Shown piece after piece: positions 24,701-34,273 of a stretch of DNA of 64,000 nt. The position numbers were made by a program, and so were the translations under genes. The notes below the pieces were generated by a model, which was not told the DNA's origin, did not search any database, and saw only the letters and a program-made list of their open reading frames with translations. Within the stretch, counting starts at the first letter, position 1; each line of letters starts with the position of its first letter. The DNA comes from Anisodus tanguticus (lineage: Eukaryota; Streptophyta; Magnoliopsida; Solanales; Solanaceae), in the NCBI GenBank assembly GCA_034509755.1, contig CM067545.1, positions 48,973,062 to 49,037,061 on the forward strand, written 5' to 3'.

Positions 24701-26239
24701 GCTCTATCATGCTTTCTATAGGGCTTTTATACTGCTTTGAATTACTTGTTCTTGTGCCGAGGTCTGCTCAGCGTACACTCTACCCTCCCCAGACCCCACT
24801 TTGTGGGATTTCACTGGGTATGTTGTTGTTGTATTTGCTATAACTAGTGATGCTGTCTCTTTAGGCAGCCATTTTAAAATATCAGAATCATTGAACTCAT
24901 ACTATTGATTGATGCAGGACCCTGGTAATCTTGGCACACTACTTAGATCAGCGATGGCATTTGGATGGGTAAGGAGATAGTTTTAATTTTTGTTTTTTGG
25001 AGATATTATCCTTTATTTCTCAGCTATTTGCCCCATTGGTCAATTTCCTTTATACTTTCTGGTTTCTAGTACAGCATCTTATGCTATTTTTTTTTGTGCA
25101 TTCACATTCTCATCAGCGGGAAATGTCCCTAACTGGGATAACAGCGGAACTCCTCCATATCTGTCTTCTTGGTAGACTGGAATTTATCCTGTTCAAATTT
25201 GTTGATCGGGCAAGTTACATATTTGGCCGGTCGGCCAAAAATAATTACATTCGCTAGCCAAATATACAAAAAATATTCACTATTATGTATCAAAATGTAT
25301 ATTTTATGTATATTAATACATTAATATACAAAAAATATACATTTGCTAGCTACTCCTTCTGGATCAAAAAGAGTGTCCACTTAGTTATTTGCACACCTCT
25401 TAAGAAAATACTAACTTCTAGGCAAAAATAGGTAATTTAACTAAAATGTCCCTAATTAAATAAATATTGGAATTTGGTCAGCTAACACTTAATAAGGGAA
25501 TTTGGAGAAAAAAATAAGGTTAACTCTTTCTTGATTTAATAAGTGAACACTTTTTTTGAGTCAAAAAATAAAGGCTAAGTGGACACTCTTTTTTATCCGG
25601 ATGGAGTATTATTTTGGTGGACGGCTATTTATGTCAGTTTTTCTTTATTTATTTGAATTGAAAAGCTGAAAGAAACTAGTAAAGGTGCAGTCTTTTACGT
25701 ATATCATATATACAAAAAATATACATTTGTTGGCTAATATTTGGTGGGCGGCTATTTATGTCAATGTCTCATTATTTATCTGAATTGAGGAGCTGAAAGA
25801 AACTAGTAAAGGTTCAATCTTTTGGCAGGGTGGCGCCTTTCTGCTTCCTGGCTGTTGTGATCCATTCAACGACAAGGCGCTTAGAGCTAGTCGAGGAGCT
25901 TCCTTCCAACTCCCATTAGTCTCCGGTGGTTGGCCCCACTTAGATACTCTAAGAAACAATTATAACATGAAGTTGCTAGCCGGCCACCCTGCAAACGATC
26001 AAAGGCAAAGGAGAATTTCTAGGCTCACCCGAGACTTTGCAGATTCTTTAGCAAATACGCGGTTGTGTTTGGTTTTGGGCAGTGAAGGAGGCGGCCTTTC
26101 TGAGAAAGCTAAGGATGCAAGTGAGCTTGTGAGTATTCCAATGGCGGGAGAATTCGAGTCTCTCAACGTTTCGGTAGCTGGTGGAATATTCTTGTACATG
26201 TTACAACCTGAAAATCATAAATCCTTGAGCTCTGGTTGA
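21796..26239 (+). CDS. SpoU-family tRNA/rRNA 2'-O-methyltransferase
   Basis: Four exons: 21796-22073, 23489-23786, 24918-24968, 25829-26239, in phase, 345 aa. The C-terminal SPOUT (SpoU/TrmH) motifs are complete: motif 1 LVLDGIQDPGNLGTLLRSA and AFGW (about 186-209), motif 2 LVLGSEGGGLS (about 290-300), motif 3 SIPMAGEFESLNVSVAGG (about 311-328). These make the knotted SAM-binding fold that methylates a ribose 2'-OH of rRNA or tRNA; the exact target cannot be read from sequence. The first ~90 residues are rich in Ser, Thr, Pro and basic residues and poor in acidic ones, which fits an organelle transit peptide (inference). A second Met at codon 7 (21814) is an alternative start. Intron 1 (1.4 kb) holds a G-rich tract and an Au SINE; intron 2 holds two sibling SINEs and a TS tail; intron 3 holds nested repeats and a local duplication reaching its 3' splice site. 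Confidence 0.92.
22158..22265 (+). repeat. G-rich low-complexity tract in methyltransferase intron 1
   Basis: A run of 18 G (with one A near its end) is followed by GGTGGGG, GGGCGGGG and many GGG/TTGGG blocks, so a G-quadruplex could form on the plus (coding) strand. The homopolymer length may be inexact in the assembly. Confidence 0.8.
22921..23093 (+). mobile_element. Full-length Au-type SINE with 18-bp target duplication
   Basis: The body starts GAAGGGAGTCTTGGCGTAAT (box A region TGGCGTAATCGG), has a degenerate box B (GGTCATGAGTTTAAGCC), the inner AGCAGCCTCTTGCAGAAATG, and the terminal GGAGCTTAGTGCACCGGGCT. It is flanked by identical TTTTTCCCTATATGTTGA at 22903-22920 and 23094-23111. It sits in intron 1 of the methyltransferase. 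Confidence 0.93.
23958..24163 (+). mobile_element. tRNA-derived SINE, copy 1 in methyltransferase intron 2
   Basis: Box B-like CTCAGGTTCAATTCCCAGAG is followed by GGTAGATAGGGTTACTCGGT, GCAGGTACCCCATG, TTAGTTGAGGTGTGCATAAG and an A-rich end. Flanks ATTGTCATCTTCA (23945-23957) and ATTGTTATCTTCA (24164-24176) are a 13-bp target duplication with one mismatch. Confidence 0.85.
24269..24458 (+). mobile_element. tRNA-derived SINE, copy 2 in methyltransferase intron 2
   Basis: Same family as the copy 100 bp upstream: box A-like GTGGCGTGGTGGTCAATGAA, box B-like TCAGTTTCAAATCCCAGTGG, GTTATCCGGTACCTGTCC, AATTAATCGAAGTGCACTCA and an A/AAT tail. Flanks 24253-24268 and 24459-24474 match at 13 of 16 positions, consistent with an aged target duplication. 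Confidence 0.83.
24756..24831 (+). mobile_element. TS SINE 3' tail in methyltransferase intron 2
   Basis: GCCGAGGTCTGCTCAGCGTA … CCCTCCCCAGACCCCACTTT … CACTGGGTATGTTGTTGTTG. The module is shortened between GCCGAGGTCT and GCGTACACTC. Confidence 0.85.
25218..25828. repeat. Nested MITE and local duplication in methyltransferase intron 3
   Basis: A MITE-like repeat (GGCCGGTCGGCCAAAAATAA … GGTGGACGGCTATTTATGTC) is split by a Stowaway-like element at 25351-25610 (ends TACTCCTTCTGGATCAAAAA and TTATCCGGATGGAGTA). The right part and the following TTGAAAAGCTGAAAGAAACTAGTAAAGG-type sequence are repeated at 25700-25828, immediately before the exon 4 acceptor. Confidence 0.75.
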
Positions 26240-27939
26240 AGCTTTTTCTCATCTTATTTGAAGCAGCAAAGGATTTTGAAGAAAGTAGACACAAATATAG
26301 TCACCAAATGACGTAAAGTTGCCCGGAGGAAATACAAAAGCCAACCCTGGACACTTCACTTATGGATTCAAATATAATTTGCATTGTCCCTACGGATAGA
26401 AGCGGGTCCAAAATTTAAACTTGACGGCTTCAACCTTTAAAGTTTTTAACTCTAACAGCTTATTGTAACGTTGAGATTATGGATTCAGAATATATATTTG
26501 TTAAAATTTTGGTGTTCTCCACACACACATCCATGTTATGTGCCTTAAGTACTGGTTCGGTTGAACCCGTAGCTAATACGCACTAGGCAGCGTGCCTATG
26601 TGGCTAATTTTATTTTTTGTTAGGACTAAAAATAACGAAATTTAATTTTATTAATCTTTTAGTTGTTTGTTTCAACTAAAACTCTAATGAGGATTTCTTG
26701 GAGTATAGTCCAACCCAAACACATACATGTGATGTCCTATAAAAGTGGGTTCAGATATATTTTGATGACACACTGATACAACTTCTAACTAATATATATG
26801 AACATGGCTGGTTAGTATTTAATTTATGTCTTTCTTTCTATTACTCAAATAATCTTCTTTAATCTTTTATCCTTTACGATAAATCTGTTCTTTATTATCT
26901 GTTTAAGAAATAATAGTTGTCAAAGTTCATAAATTCTGAAGCATGACCTGAAATCAACTATTATTTAATGTGCTCTAACATTAATATTCGTCAATTATGC
27001 AGACGATGATTCAAACTCATCAAATTAATCTGCTGGACGTAACGCTATTTTTTGGGGTACGTCATAATAGAATTGTTTTCCAGCTACCATATGCTTTTTT
27101 TTTGTTGCTAATATTATTTCGTGTGCTCTAATATTATAGAATTGAAATATGTTTGTGTTTTTGGTTCCTCCAGTCCCACAATATGTATCTCAAATTCTTG
27201 TAAATTAAATTACTTTCCCCGAAGTTGGAAAATTCCGCTTACTCTTGAAGAGAGGAGTATAAAACATGAAACAAAAACTTTAATATATAGGTACTATCCT
27301 GAAGCGAAGCTAGAATTTTGAGTTTACGGATTCTGAATTTTGAGTTTCTACATATTAAGTGAATTTTTAAATATAAATATAGGTTTTGGATTCAAAGTTG
27401 CCCCGAACCCGTAGGCAGGCTTGTAGCTTCGCCCCTGACCATCTATATATTAATCACCAATTAGAGAGTTCAAAATAAAATTGCTCGCTAATTGGAGTAG
27501 CTTTTTAGATTTGAAGAGCTTAATTTAGAGCGATAATTTGTGAGACTCAATTTTCATACTCATATGAACAATATAAAATTTTGTATCTCCTTTGGTATAT
27601 TCCTCGATTCTCTCTCTCACACATACATAAATCAAAAGGAAGATGGTGAAAGACCACCACAAAGTGACCCTCGCTCACGCCTTAGTCTTATTCGAAAACA
27701 AAAGAGGATGGACCTTCCTCAAGAAAAAAGCCAATCTGATTTCGGTATATATATATATATATATAGACTCAATTTTGATATAAATTTTTGTATCACCTTT
27801 GGTATATTTCTCGATTCACACTATATATTTCTCAACTATTTAGAGTTTTGACTCAATTTTCGTAGTCATAAAACGATATAAATCTTTTGTATCTCCTCTG
27901 ATATAAATTTAATTTTTATTCAGTTTTATCATTTGGAGT
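26240..27939. other. Intergenic after the methyltransferase gene
   Basis: No gene is recognised; the first part is the methyltransferase 3'UTR. Three degenerate copies of a segment (ACTCAATTTTCGTA, ATATAAATTTTTGTATC, CCTTTGGTATATTTCTCGATTC) start near 27541, 27765 and 27850. An (AT)n microsatellite lies at 27745-27764. Confidence 0.5.
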
Positions 27940-29432
27940 TGTTGGAAATTAGCCTTTGGCGGGGAGATGCGTCCACCCATCTTTGATGAATTAAACACTA
28001 GTGTTCCGCATGTTGGAGACATTGTCTCTTTGCACGTGCATGATCTACGAAGTGAGTAGATGACCGTAGGGCCAAGAATCGTCTAATTTCGTTGAGAAAT
28101 GAAAGAGATATTGGTCCACGAAGTAAGGTGTTTGAGACATGGAAATGTGGTGTGGGACAAATCTACCACATCGGTGGGAATAGGAAGAATTGCTCTCTAT
28201 ATAAGTCTCTAATTGGTAGGGTTTGGGACCCCAAGGGGTATCCCATGTGTTTAAAGGAGGGAAGACCTAGATGTGCTTGGGTTCAAGGCTAAGCCCACAC
28301 GCGCGCCGCCGGTCCCGTCCGGTTCCGAGTTCCGGGTTCACGGGTCGTTGTGGGGCTGATATTATCTTTTTGGACCAGAGAACTCTGCCAGATGTACAGT
28401 TTGATCCCTGAAGTTTCATATGTACAGTTTGGACCAGAATTCTTTCATATGTACAGTTTGGTCCCTGAAGTTTCAATATTTACAGTTTGGTCCCCAGAGT
28501 TTCCGGAGACTTTTTCTGCCTACCGTTGGACTGCGTTTTGGAGCATTAACCAGCCATTACTTGGCTGATTAACTCTCCATTAACAGCCCATTACTTGGGC
28601 ATTTGGGCAGCCTCTTTTAATGGCCTTAATAGCCATTACTTGGCTGTTTTAATGGCCTTCTTTAAGGGCCATTACAGCCTTGTTTGTGGCTGTTGGACAA
28701 CCCCTCCTCATGCTATATATTGAGCTTCATTTGGCTCAAAACAGTAGGAAGAAACAGGCAGAAAAACAGACGAAAAAACCACCAGAAAACAGATGAAAAA
28801 CAGGCAGAAAACAGACCAGAAAACAGCATTTTCAGCACAAAACAGTGGCTGAAAATTCAGCAAAACAGTGGCTGAAAATTCAGCAAAATAGTGGCTGAAA
28901 TTCAGCAAAACAGTGGCGGAAAAACAGTGACCAAACCCTCACGTATACACAAGATATACACTACAGAGACACACTATATACACAGAGACAAAAGAGAAGA
29001 GTAAAGAGGAACTCTTCCTTCCTATTCCATATCTTCAGCAAGTCGAGTCATATTTGTTTTCTTCGACAGGCTCAACCTATTGGCTTTGTAGTGTTGAGAT
29101 TATAGTGTTGTTTTATCTTGGGAGACTATTGCCCGCTAACGTAAAAGCATATATACGAGGCAATCTTGTCTTAAGGATAGAGGGCTATCCTCGACTCAAC
29201 ACACAACGTTGTAACCATCCAGATTTAGTTGTTTCTTGATTTCAGGATATCAACATTCAAGACACAACAAACTTGCGACAGTTTTCAAGATTGGCTTTGC
29301 AAAGTGATCAAGATTCAAGACACAACACATATGCGGCAGTTTTGAAGATTGGCCATTTATTTATCCTTTCGAACATTTGTAATAGATATTACTTTCCGTA
29401 CTGCTCTATAAAGTACAATAGAATAACCAACA
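27940..29432. mobile_element. Solo LTR (1493 bp) with GGAGT target duplication
   Basis: The element starts TGTTGGAAATTAG and ends AATAACCAACA, so the termini are a 6-bp perfect inverted repeat TGTTGG/CCAACA of the TG…CA type. Identical GGAGT flanks it at 27935-27939 and 29433-29437, the 5-bp duplication expected of an LTR retrotransposon. No second LTR or internal coding region is present. A TATA-like CTCTATATAAG is at 28194-28204. Inside are repeated TGTACAGTTTGGACCAG-type units (28388-28500) and a roughly 23-bp minisatellite. The length fits copia- or gypsy-type LTRs; family undetermined. Confidence 0.9.
28838..28922 (+). repeat. ~23-bp minisatellite inside the solo LTR
   Basis: About four copies of AAAACAGTGGCTGAAAATTC+AGC with small changes (one reads AAATAGTGG, one lacks two A, the last reads GTGGCGG). 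Confidence 0.85.
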
Positions 29433-30126
29433 GGAGTTGCCTCAGCAATAGCATTCAAAACAATTGGAGCTATATTTCCTCAAAGAACTACTGCAGAAAA
29501 ATCTTTTACTGGAAATGAGAAAGAGAAAATTAATCCATCTCAAGTTACTATACCTGCTATTAATATTAATATGCCTCCCAACAAAGTTGAAAATATTTCA
29601 CAAAATTCTCAAAATACACCTCAACCTAAGCCTAAGTAACACTGTGTCATGTGGTCAACTGCTAGAGTTATTTAAAGATGTGAGCATATTACTTTCTTTT
29701 TTTTACGGCAAATAATTTTAACTAATGTTATTTGGCCTTTTTAAAGATATCAATGGATGCGTGTCTGATCCTCCAGAATTGATTATTTTTTAAAGGATCT
29801 GTACGGAAACGACGACATCTTTACAAGGGCCGAATAACATAGGTTATAAGCAAGTGGTTCATAAATTCTTGTTTTCAGAAAAAAACATTTACACTTGTAA
29901 TCTTATTATCAACATATTTTTTGTTTTACTCCTACTGATTAATGGATAAAAGTTTCTCTTAAACTCACTCTAATGCATGTTCTTGTACATGCATGTAGTG
30001 CAAGAGCAACTACAACCCTGGTAATAAATGCGACTCCTATTCTAAGATCATGGAGCAATTTTGCTCAGAATCAGGCATTTAATTATGTTTTTATGTTTTC
30101 CTGTTTGTACTTGTATTCTGCGTGAC
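29433..30126. other. Unidentified coding-like remnant and flank
   Basis: From the right target duplication an open frame runs to a TAA at 29637-29639, with codons for PQRTTAEKSFTGNEKEK and a C-terminus ending PKPK. I do not recognise it. The solo LTR landed at its 5' edge. The rest to 30126 is AT-rich with nothing recognised. Confidence 0.4.
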
Positions 30127-30220
30127 TGGTATAGTTGTTGTCATGTGATCAGAAGGTCATGAGTTCAAGCCGCGAAAACAACTTTCAGAATAAGAATGCA
30201 TGCGTAAAATAGATCCTTAT
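30127..30220 (+). mobile_element. Au-type SINE, 3'-truncated
   Basis: GGTATAGTTGTTGTCATGTG, GGTCATGAGTTCAAGCCGCG (box B) and TAAAATAGATCCTTAT match the first two thirds of the Au SINE. The match stops where the copia LTR begins at 30221, so the 3' end GTGCACCGGG is missing. Confidence 0.75.
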
Positions 30221-30880
30221 TGAAGAATAGTGTAAATCTCCTTGATTGGAGTTACAATTGTAGTCCTAATGGAATTAAGATCTCTATTTTACATTAATTA
30301 CACTAAAATATTAATTACAGAATATATTGTGAATATATGGAATATATTCACTATCACACCCCCTCAGTCGGAGCGGAATGAGGCCGGACGCTGAGACTGG
30401 ATCTGAAGTCAAGGAACAGTTGCTGAGGAAGCCCCTTTGTGAAGATATTTGCGTACTGATACCAAGAAGGAACATGCAACACCCTAACATGACCCATTGC
30501 GACCTTCTCACGAACAAAGTGAATATCCATCTCAATATGTTTGGTTCACTGATGCTGAACCGGATTATGAGACAAGTAGATAGCAGATATGTTATCACAC
30601 TAAACCAAAGATGCCTTACGTAAGGGAAAATGAAGCTCAAGAAGGAGATTTCGGAGCGAACATAGCTCGGCAACAACGTTCGCAACGCCTCGATATTCTG
30701 CTTCTGCACTCGAACGGGAAAGCATGGCTTGACGCTTGGCAATGAAATAATATTATCCCCCAAAAATATGCAATAGCTGGACGTAGAGTGACGGGTGTCC
30801 GGACAACCTGCTCAATCTACTTCTGTGTAATAGAGCAACCTAGTCGGTGCGGAGGGATATAAATGTAGTCCATAGTCGTG
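30221..30880 (-). mobile_element. Ty1/copia remnant: RNase H end plus 136-bp 3' LTR
   Basis: On the minus strand, with frame changes, the region encodes the copia RNase H signature (YTEVD, AGCPDTRHST, SRSSAEAEYRGVA, CDNISAIYLSHNP, HIEMDIHFVREKV, IFTKGLPQQLF), then a purine tract GAGGGGGTG and an LTR from TGATAGTGAA (30356) to TTCTTCA (30221). A premature stop after the first aspartate region and frameshifts make it dead. The 5' part of the element is absent beyond about 30880. Confidence 0.88.
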
Positions 30881-31055
30881 AGTGATTAATTTATTAATTT
30901 GACTCATTTGATTCGTCTAATTTGACTAAACTTGTTACCTTTGATGACAGGTAAGTTGAATTCCTCAATTTTATTAATAATTTTAATTATTCATATATAC
31001 TTATTCATCAAAATACAACATGTCAGTTTGCGCATGCCTAAACTCTTATGAGACT

Positions 31056-31377
31056 TGTAAAGAATGAATTTTGGGCATAATTCAACCCAAAAGCTAACTT
31101 GTAGGGTGAGGATTGTCCAAGTCCATATAAGTTCATGTTCTCATTCAATTTCCGATGTGGGACTCTTAACACTCCCTCGCACGTCCAGACTTCGTTAACT
31201 AGAGCGTGGATAATATAATTTGGGAGCCCAACATCGACGAACAAAGAATCGGAATGGGTCTGACTGTAAATAATGGATCTTGGGCCTAGCTCAACCCCAA
31301 AAGCTAGCTTGTAGGGTGAGGATTGTCCAAGTCAGAGTCCATGTTCCCATTCAATTTCCAATGTGAGACTGTTAACA
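31056..31377 (-). mobile_element. TRIM (terminal-repeat retrotransposon in miniature), copy 1
   Basis: Two direct repeats, 31056-31171 and 31265-31377 (shared CAACCCAAAAGCTA-type, GTAGGGTGAGGATTGTCCAAG, CATTCAATTTCC, ATGTG), bracket about 93 bp with no coding capacity. On the minus strand GTGCGAGGGAG, a polypurine tract, precedes TGTTAAGAG at one terminal repeat. The primer-binding site is eroded. The second copy at 55153-55498 keeps it. Confidence 0.8.
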
Positions 31378-31600
31378 ATACTCTTATTATCTATCATTTT
31401 TGTATTTGTACTATATAGAAGAGTTAGTGAGCTCGAAAGGATTGACATGTCACTTTTTTTAGGTTAAAATTTACTTTGAGGACATCTGAGTCATTTCATG
31501 TTATAATCAATTAAAAATACTCCACTTTTACTAAATGTCAATCATATATGACGTGAGTAATATTTTACGTGGGCCCCACATTTCCACCAGCCATTACTTT
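31378..31600. other. AT-rich spacer
   Basis: Nothing recognised. The last 9 bp (CATTACTTT) are the left target duplication of the next SINE. Confidence 0.5.
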
Positions 31601-31858
31601 GTGAAGGGGAAAGTCCCGAAGGCGAAACCCCCACCTGTACCAGAGGCCCCTTGGCCAGGTGGGATGTAAATCGAGGGATATGCGCGAGTGACAGCCCTGC
31701 AAGGGAGAGGATCAACGAGACATGAACCCAACAACAGCCCTTGCAATATTTCAACAAAGACTATCACCACACGGATTCGAACCCGCGACGTCGGAGTGGT
31801 TGTACCCCAATCACCTTGCCACTTACCAACTCGCATGTGCCTCTGGGGGCTCACCAGA
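31601..31858 (-). mobile_element. tRNA-derived SINE with 9-bp target duplication
   Basis: The minus strand reads CATGCGAGTTGGTAAGTGGC near its 5' end, then a canonical box B, GCGGGTTCGAATCCG (about 31770-31786), and ends GGCCTCTGGTACAGGTGGGG then TTTCGCCTTCGGGAC. CATTACTTT flanks it at 31592-31600 and 31859-31867. The family differs from TS and Au. Confidence 0.85.
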
Positions 31859-31867
31859 CATTACTTT

Positions 31868-32270
31868 TCATAGTATAGGAAATTATAAGTGCTTGATTTT
31901 TAAATATAGAAAATGAGTTATAATAAGTTCTTAAAATAGTAAAGCTAAATTTAGAGAAAATTAATAGAATAAGTTAAAAGAAAAAGAAAATTTTAGTTGA
32001 ACTAAAAAAAATACCAAGATGTGTACACATATTTCTTTAAAAAGGGATTAAAATATAGTTGGTGAGAGAGAGAAAATAAGGGGGGAAAATATACAATACT
32101 AATGAAGTTTGAAACCTTCACTTCAATCATGAAAGGTAAGGAGCTTGCCAAAGTTAGGGTTCAATTGTTAGATATGACCATAACAAATGTTTTTTGAATT
32201 GTAATTGTGTTTATGTAAAGTTTTGTTATTAAATTCATTTTCCGAGTTGGGCGGGTGCTTGCACGGCCTT
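31868..32270. other. AT-rich spacer left of hAT copy 1
   Basis: AT-rich sequence with a GA-rich patch at 32062-32085. No gene recognised. Confidence 0.5.
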
Positions 32271-32278
32271 GCCATATC

Positions 32279-34265
32279 TAGTGGTGGCCAGTGGGCCGGG
32301 CTCGGGTCTGCGGGGTCGGGGCGGGACGGGCGAAGGGGTCGGGTCTGGCGGGACTTGCTCCAGTCCCGTCCCGTCCCGATCCCGATCACGTCGGTATCGG
32401 GTCAGGGCGGGGTCGGGGCGGGGCGGGGCGGGGTCCGGCGGGTTTTCCTTCTTTTTTTTTTTTAAATAACATATGTATAAAAAAAACTCAATAAACAAGA
32501 TAAGATAGTGTAATAAAAATATCTCAATGCTATTTTTGTGCCTCTTATATTATTTAATAGACATTATTTTTTTGTAATACAAATACAATTGTCTAAAATC
32601 TAAATTGCAACTTTGTGGTGTTGTCCAAAAGTTGCTAATTACATAATAAAATTGCAATTAAAAAAATTACATTCTCAAAAAAACCTGTTCTAATTGCTTG
32701 ATGATTTTCTGTGGTTCTTCGGTTGGAATTGGTATTTGTTGGTCAAATTGATCAACGTCGCTTCCACTACCTTCGGTTAAGATTTCGTTGTAGTTTTCAT
32801 CTTCTTCTTCGTTGATCTCCAGTTGACCACACCTTCTCCGCTCCGCTCGTATCCAATCTCTCGAATAATACTTGCAATTTCCAAGTCGTTCCTCGGCTAA
32901 TGAGTGTCTCGTGGTCTCATATTTGATATCTGCCGCAGAAAAAGCGCTTTCGGACACGATTGATGACGCTTGAATGTTCAAAACATCTCGGGCCATCAAT
33001 GAAAGTGTCGGAAAGGTCTTCTCATCCCCCCTCCAGTATTTCAGCAAGTCTTCATGTCCATCTTACTTGGTCCGGGACAGTATCAGTATGTGAACCTTGT
33101 CCCGATGGAGCTGGCGTTTGCGCACCCGATTTTGAAGCATGGTATTGGGCATACCTAATCGGATGAGCACTTACTACGTGTCTAATTAAACCCCCGTCCC
33201 ACCGTGACCTTTTCCGCTTTTAAATTTTAAAACATTTTTACAAATTTTACATATAGCTACTTGATTATCTACGTCCCTATCAAAAAATGTCCATGCATCT
33301 GATTTTATGGTCGTTTTGCTTGGACCTCGTCTCATACTAGGGGGAATAAGAGTTATTTCAGTTGAAGGTGCACTAGTGGGTGTGTTGTCATCAACATTAG
33401 TGGGTGTATCATCTAGATCATCGTCTAAATTAAAGTCTTCTTGAGTTTCAGAAAATAGCTCCTCGTCTAAATCTAATGGTATTGTAGGAAAATGTTGAGT
33501 ATCAACAAAATCATCCTGTGTAGGAATAAGATGACTAGAAGAAGTACCCTTGCCCTGGTTGCCCCTACTAGAAGAAGCACCATTACCCTTACCCTTAAAC
33601 ATACCTTTAATCCTTCCATTTTAATTATGATAATAAATAATTAAAGATAATAAAATTAAGTGCGCTAAATAAAATAAACAGACAATAATAATTTAATGAA
33701 GGAACGAATGTACCAAACGCCGACGTAACGTCGACGTGTAATCGAGAGGTTGAAAATTGAAACTTTGCTCGATGGAAGATCCTCAAGCTAGTTGCCAACT
33801 TCACTCCCAATTCTCAAATGAATAAATAAAATTGAATATTTAGCAAACAATGTAGACTTGTAGAGAGATATATTGAGAGATTAGAGAGATTGTAGGAAGA
33901 TTTGTGAGAAAGATGAAAAGAAAATGAGTTATTTATAGTTGAAAAATTGGGTTAAAGTGTAAATATAATAACTTATGGGTTAAAAATAAATATCAAGGGG
34001 TAGGGGGGTTGGGGGAGGGGGGAGGCCTAAAATGGCTGTTGCCCAACGGCCAAAATCTAAAATGGTCGTTGGTGCAACATCTATATTTGCAAAGGGGGAG
34101 AAATCGGGCGGGGTCGGGGTCAGGACGGGCTCGGGGCGGGCTTGGGTCTAGCGGGACGAGACATTGTCCCGTCCCGAGTTCGAGTCCCGCCACCGTTTTT
34201 TTTTTCACGGGACCGGGGCGGGCTTGGGACGGGGTCGGGCCGTCCCGGCCCACTGGCCACCCTTA
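32279..34265 (-). mobile_element. hAT transposon copy 1 (internally deleted), 1987 bp
   Basis: Terminal inverted repeats TAGTGGTGGCCAGTGGGCCG and (reverse complement of the right end) TAAGGGTGGCCAGTGGGCCG; perfect 8-bp target duplication GCCATATC at 32271-32278 and 34266-34273. GC-rich subterminal GGGGCGG/CCCGTCCC arrays lie at both ends. Inside, on the minus strand, are the N-terminal and C-terminal ends of a hAT transposase without the catalytic middle. A TATA-like CAACTATAAATAACTCATTT stretch precedes the ORF near 33930-33950. Confidence 0.93.
32667..33602 (-). pseudogene. hAT transposase remnant (BED finger + hATC dimerisation domain)
   Basis: From 33602 the frame starts MFKGKGNGASSSRG, passes a Ser/Asp-rich acidic linker and enters a BED-type zinc finger (WTFFDRDVDNQVAICKICKN), then breaks at 33186. 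In another frame, 33047-32667 encodes the hAT C-terminal dimerisation domain (LKYWRGDEKTFPTLSLMARD, VLNIQASSIVSESAFSAAD) and an acidic tail. The catalytic core between them is missing; hAT copy 2 has it, so this is an internal deletion. No active protein is expected. Confidence 0.9.
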
Positions 34266-34273
34266 GCCATATC

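Noticed and set aside
30311..30763. 150-aa minus-strand open frame
   Set aside because: It is mostly the wrong frame over a copia RNase H region; the recognisable motifs are in another frame.
31770..31786. Possible tRNA gene from a perfect box B (GGTTCGAATCC)
   Set aside because: No cloverleaf or acceptor pairing could be made; length and target duplication indicate a SINE.
32205..32498. Several overlapping 60-90 aa open frames on both strands
   Set aside because: They are reading frames through the GC-rich subterminal repeats of hAT copy 1 (Gly/Arg/Pro-rich in every frame), not genes. The same applies at 33993-34266, 40785-41059, 45688-45982 and 48863-49160.
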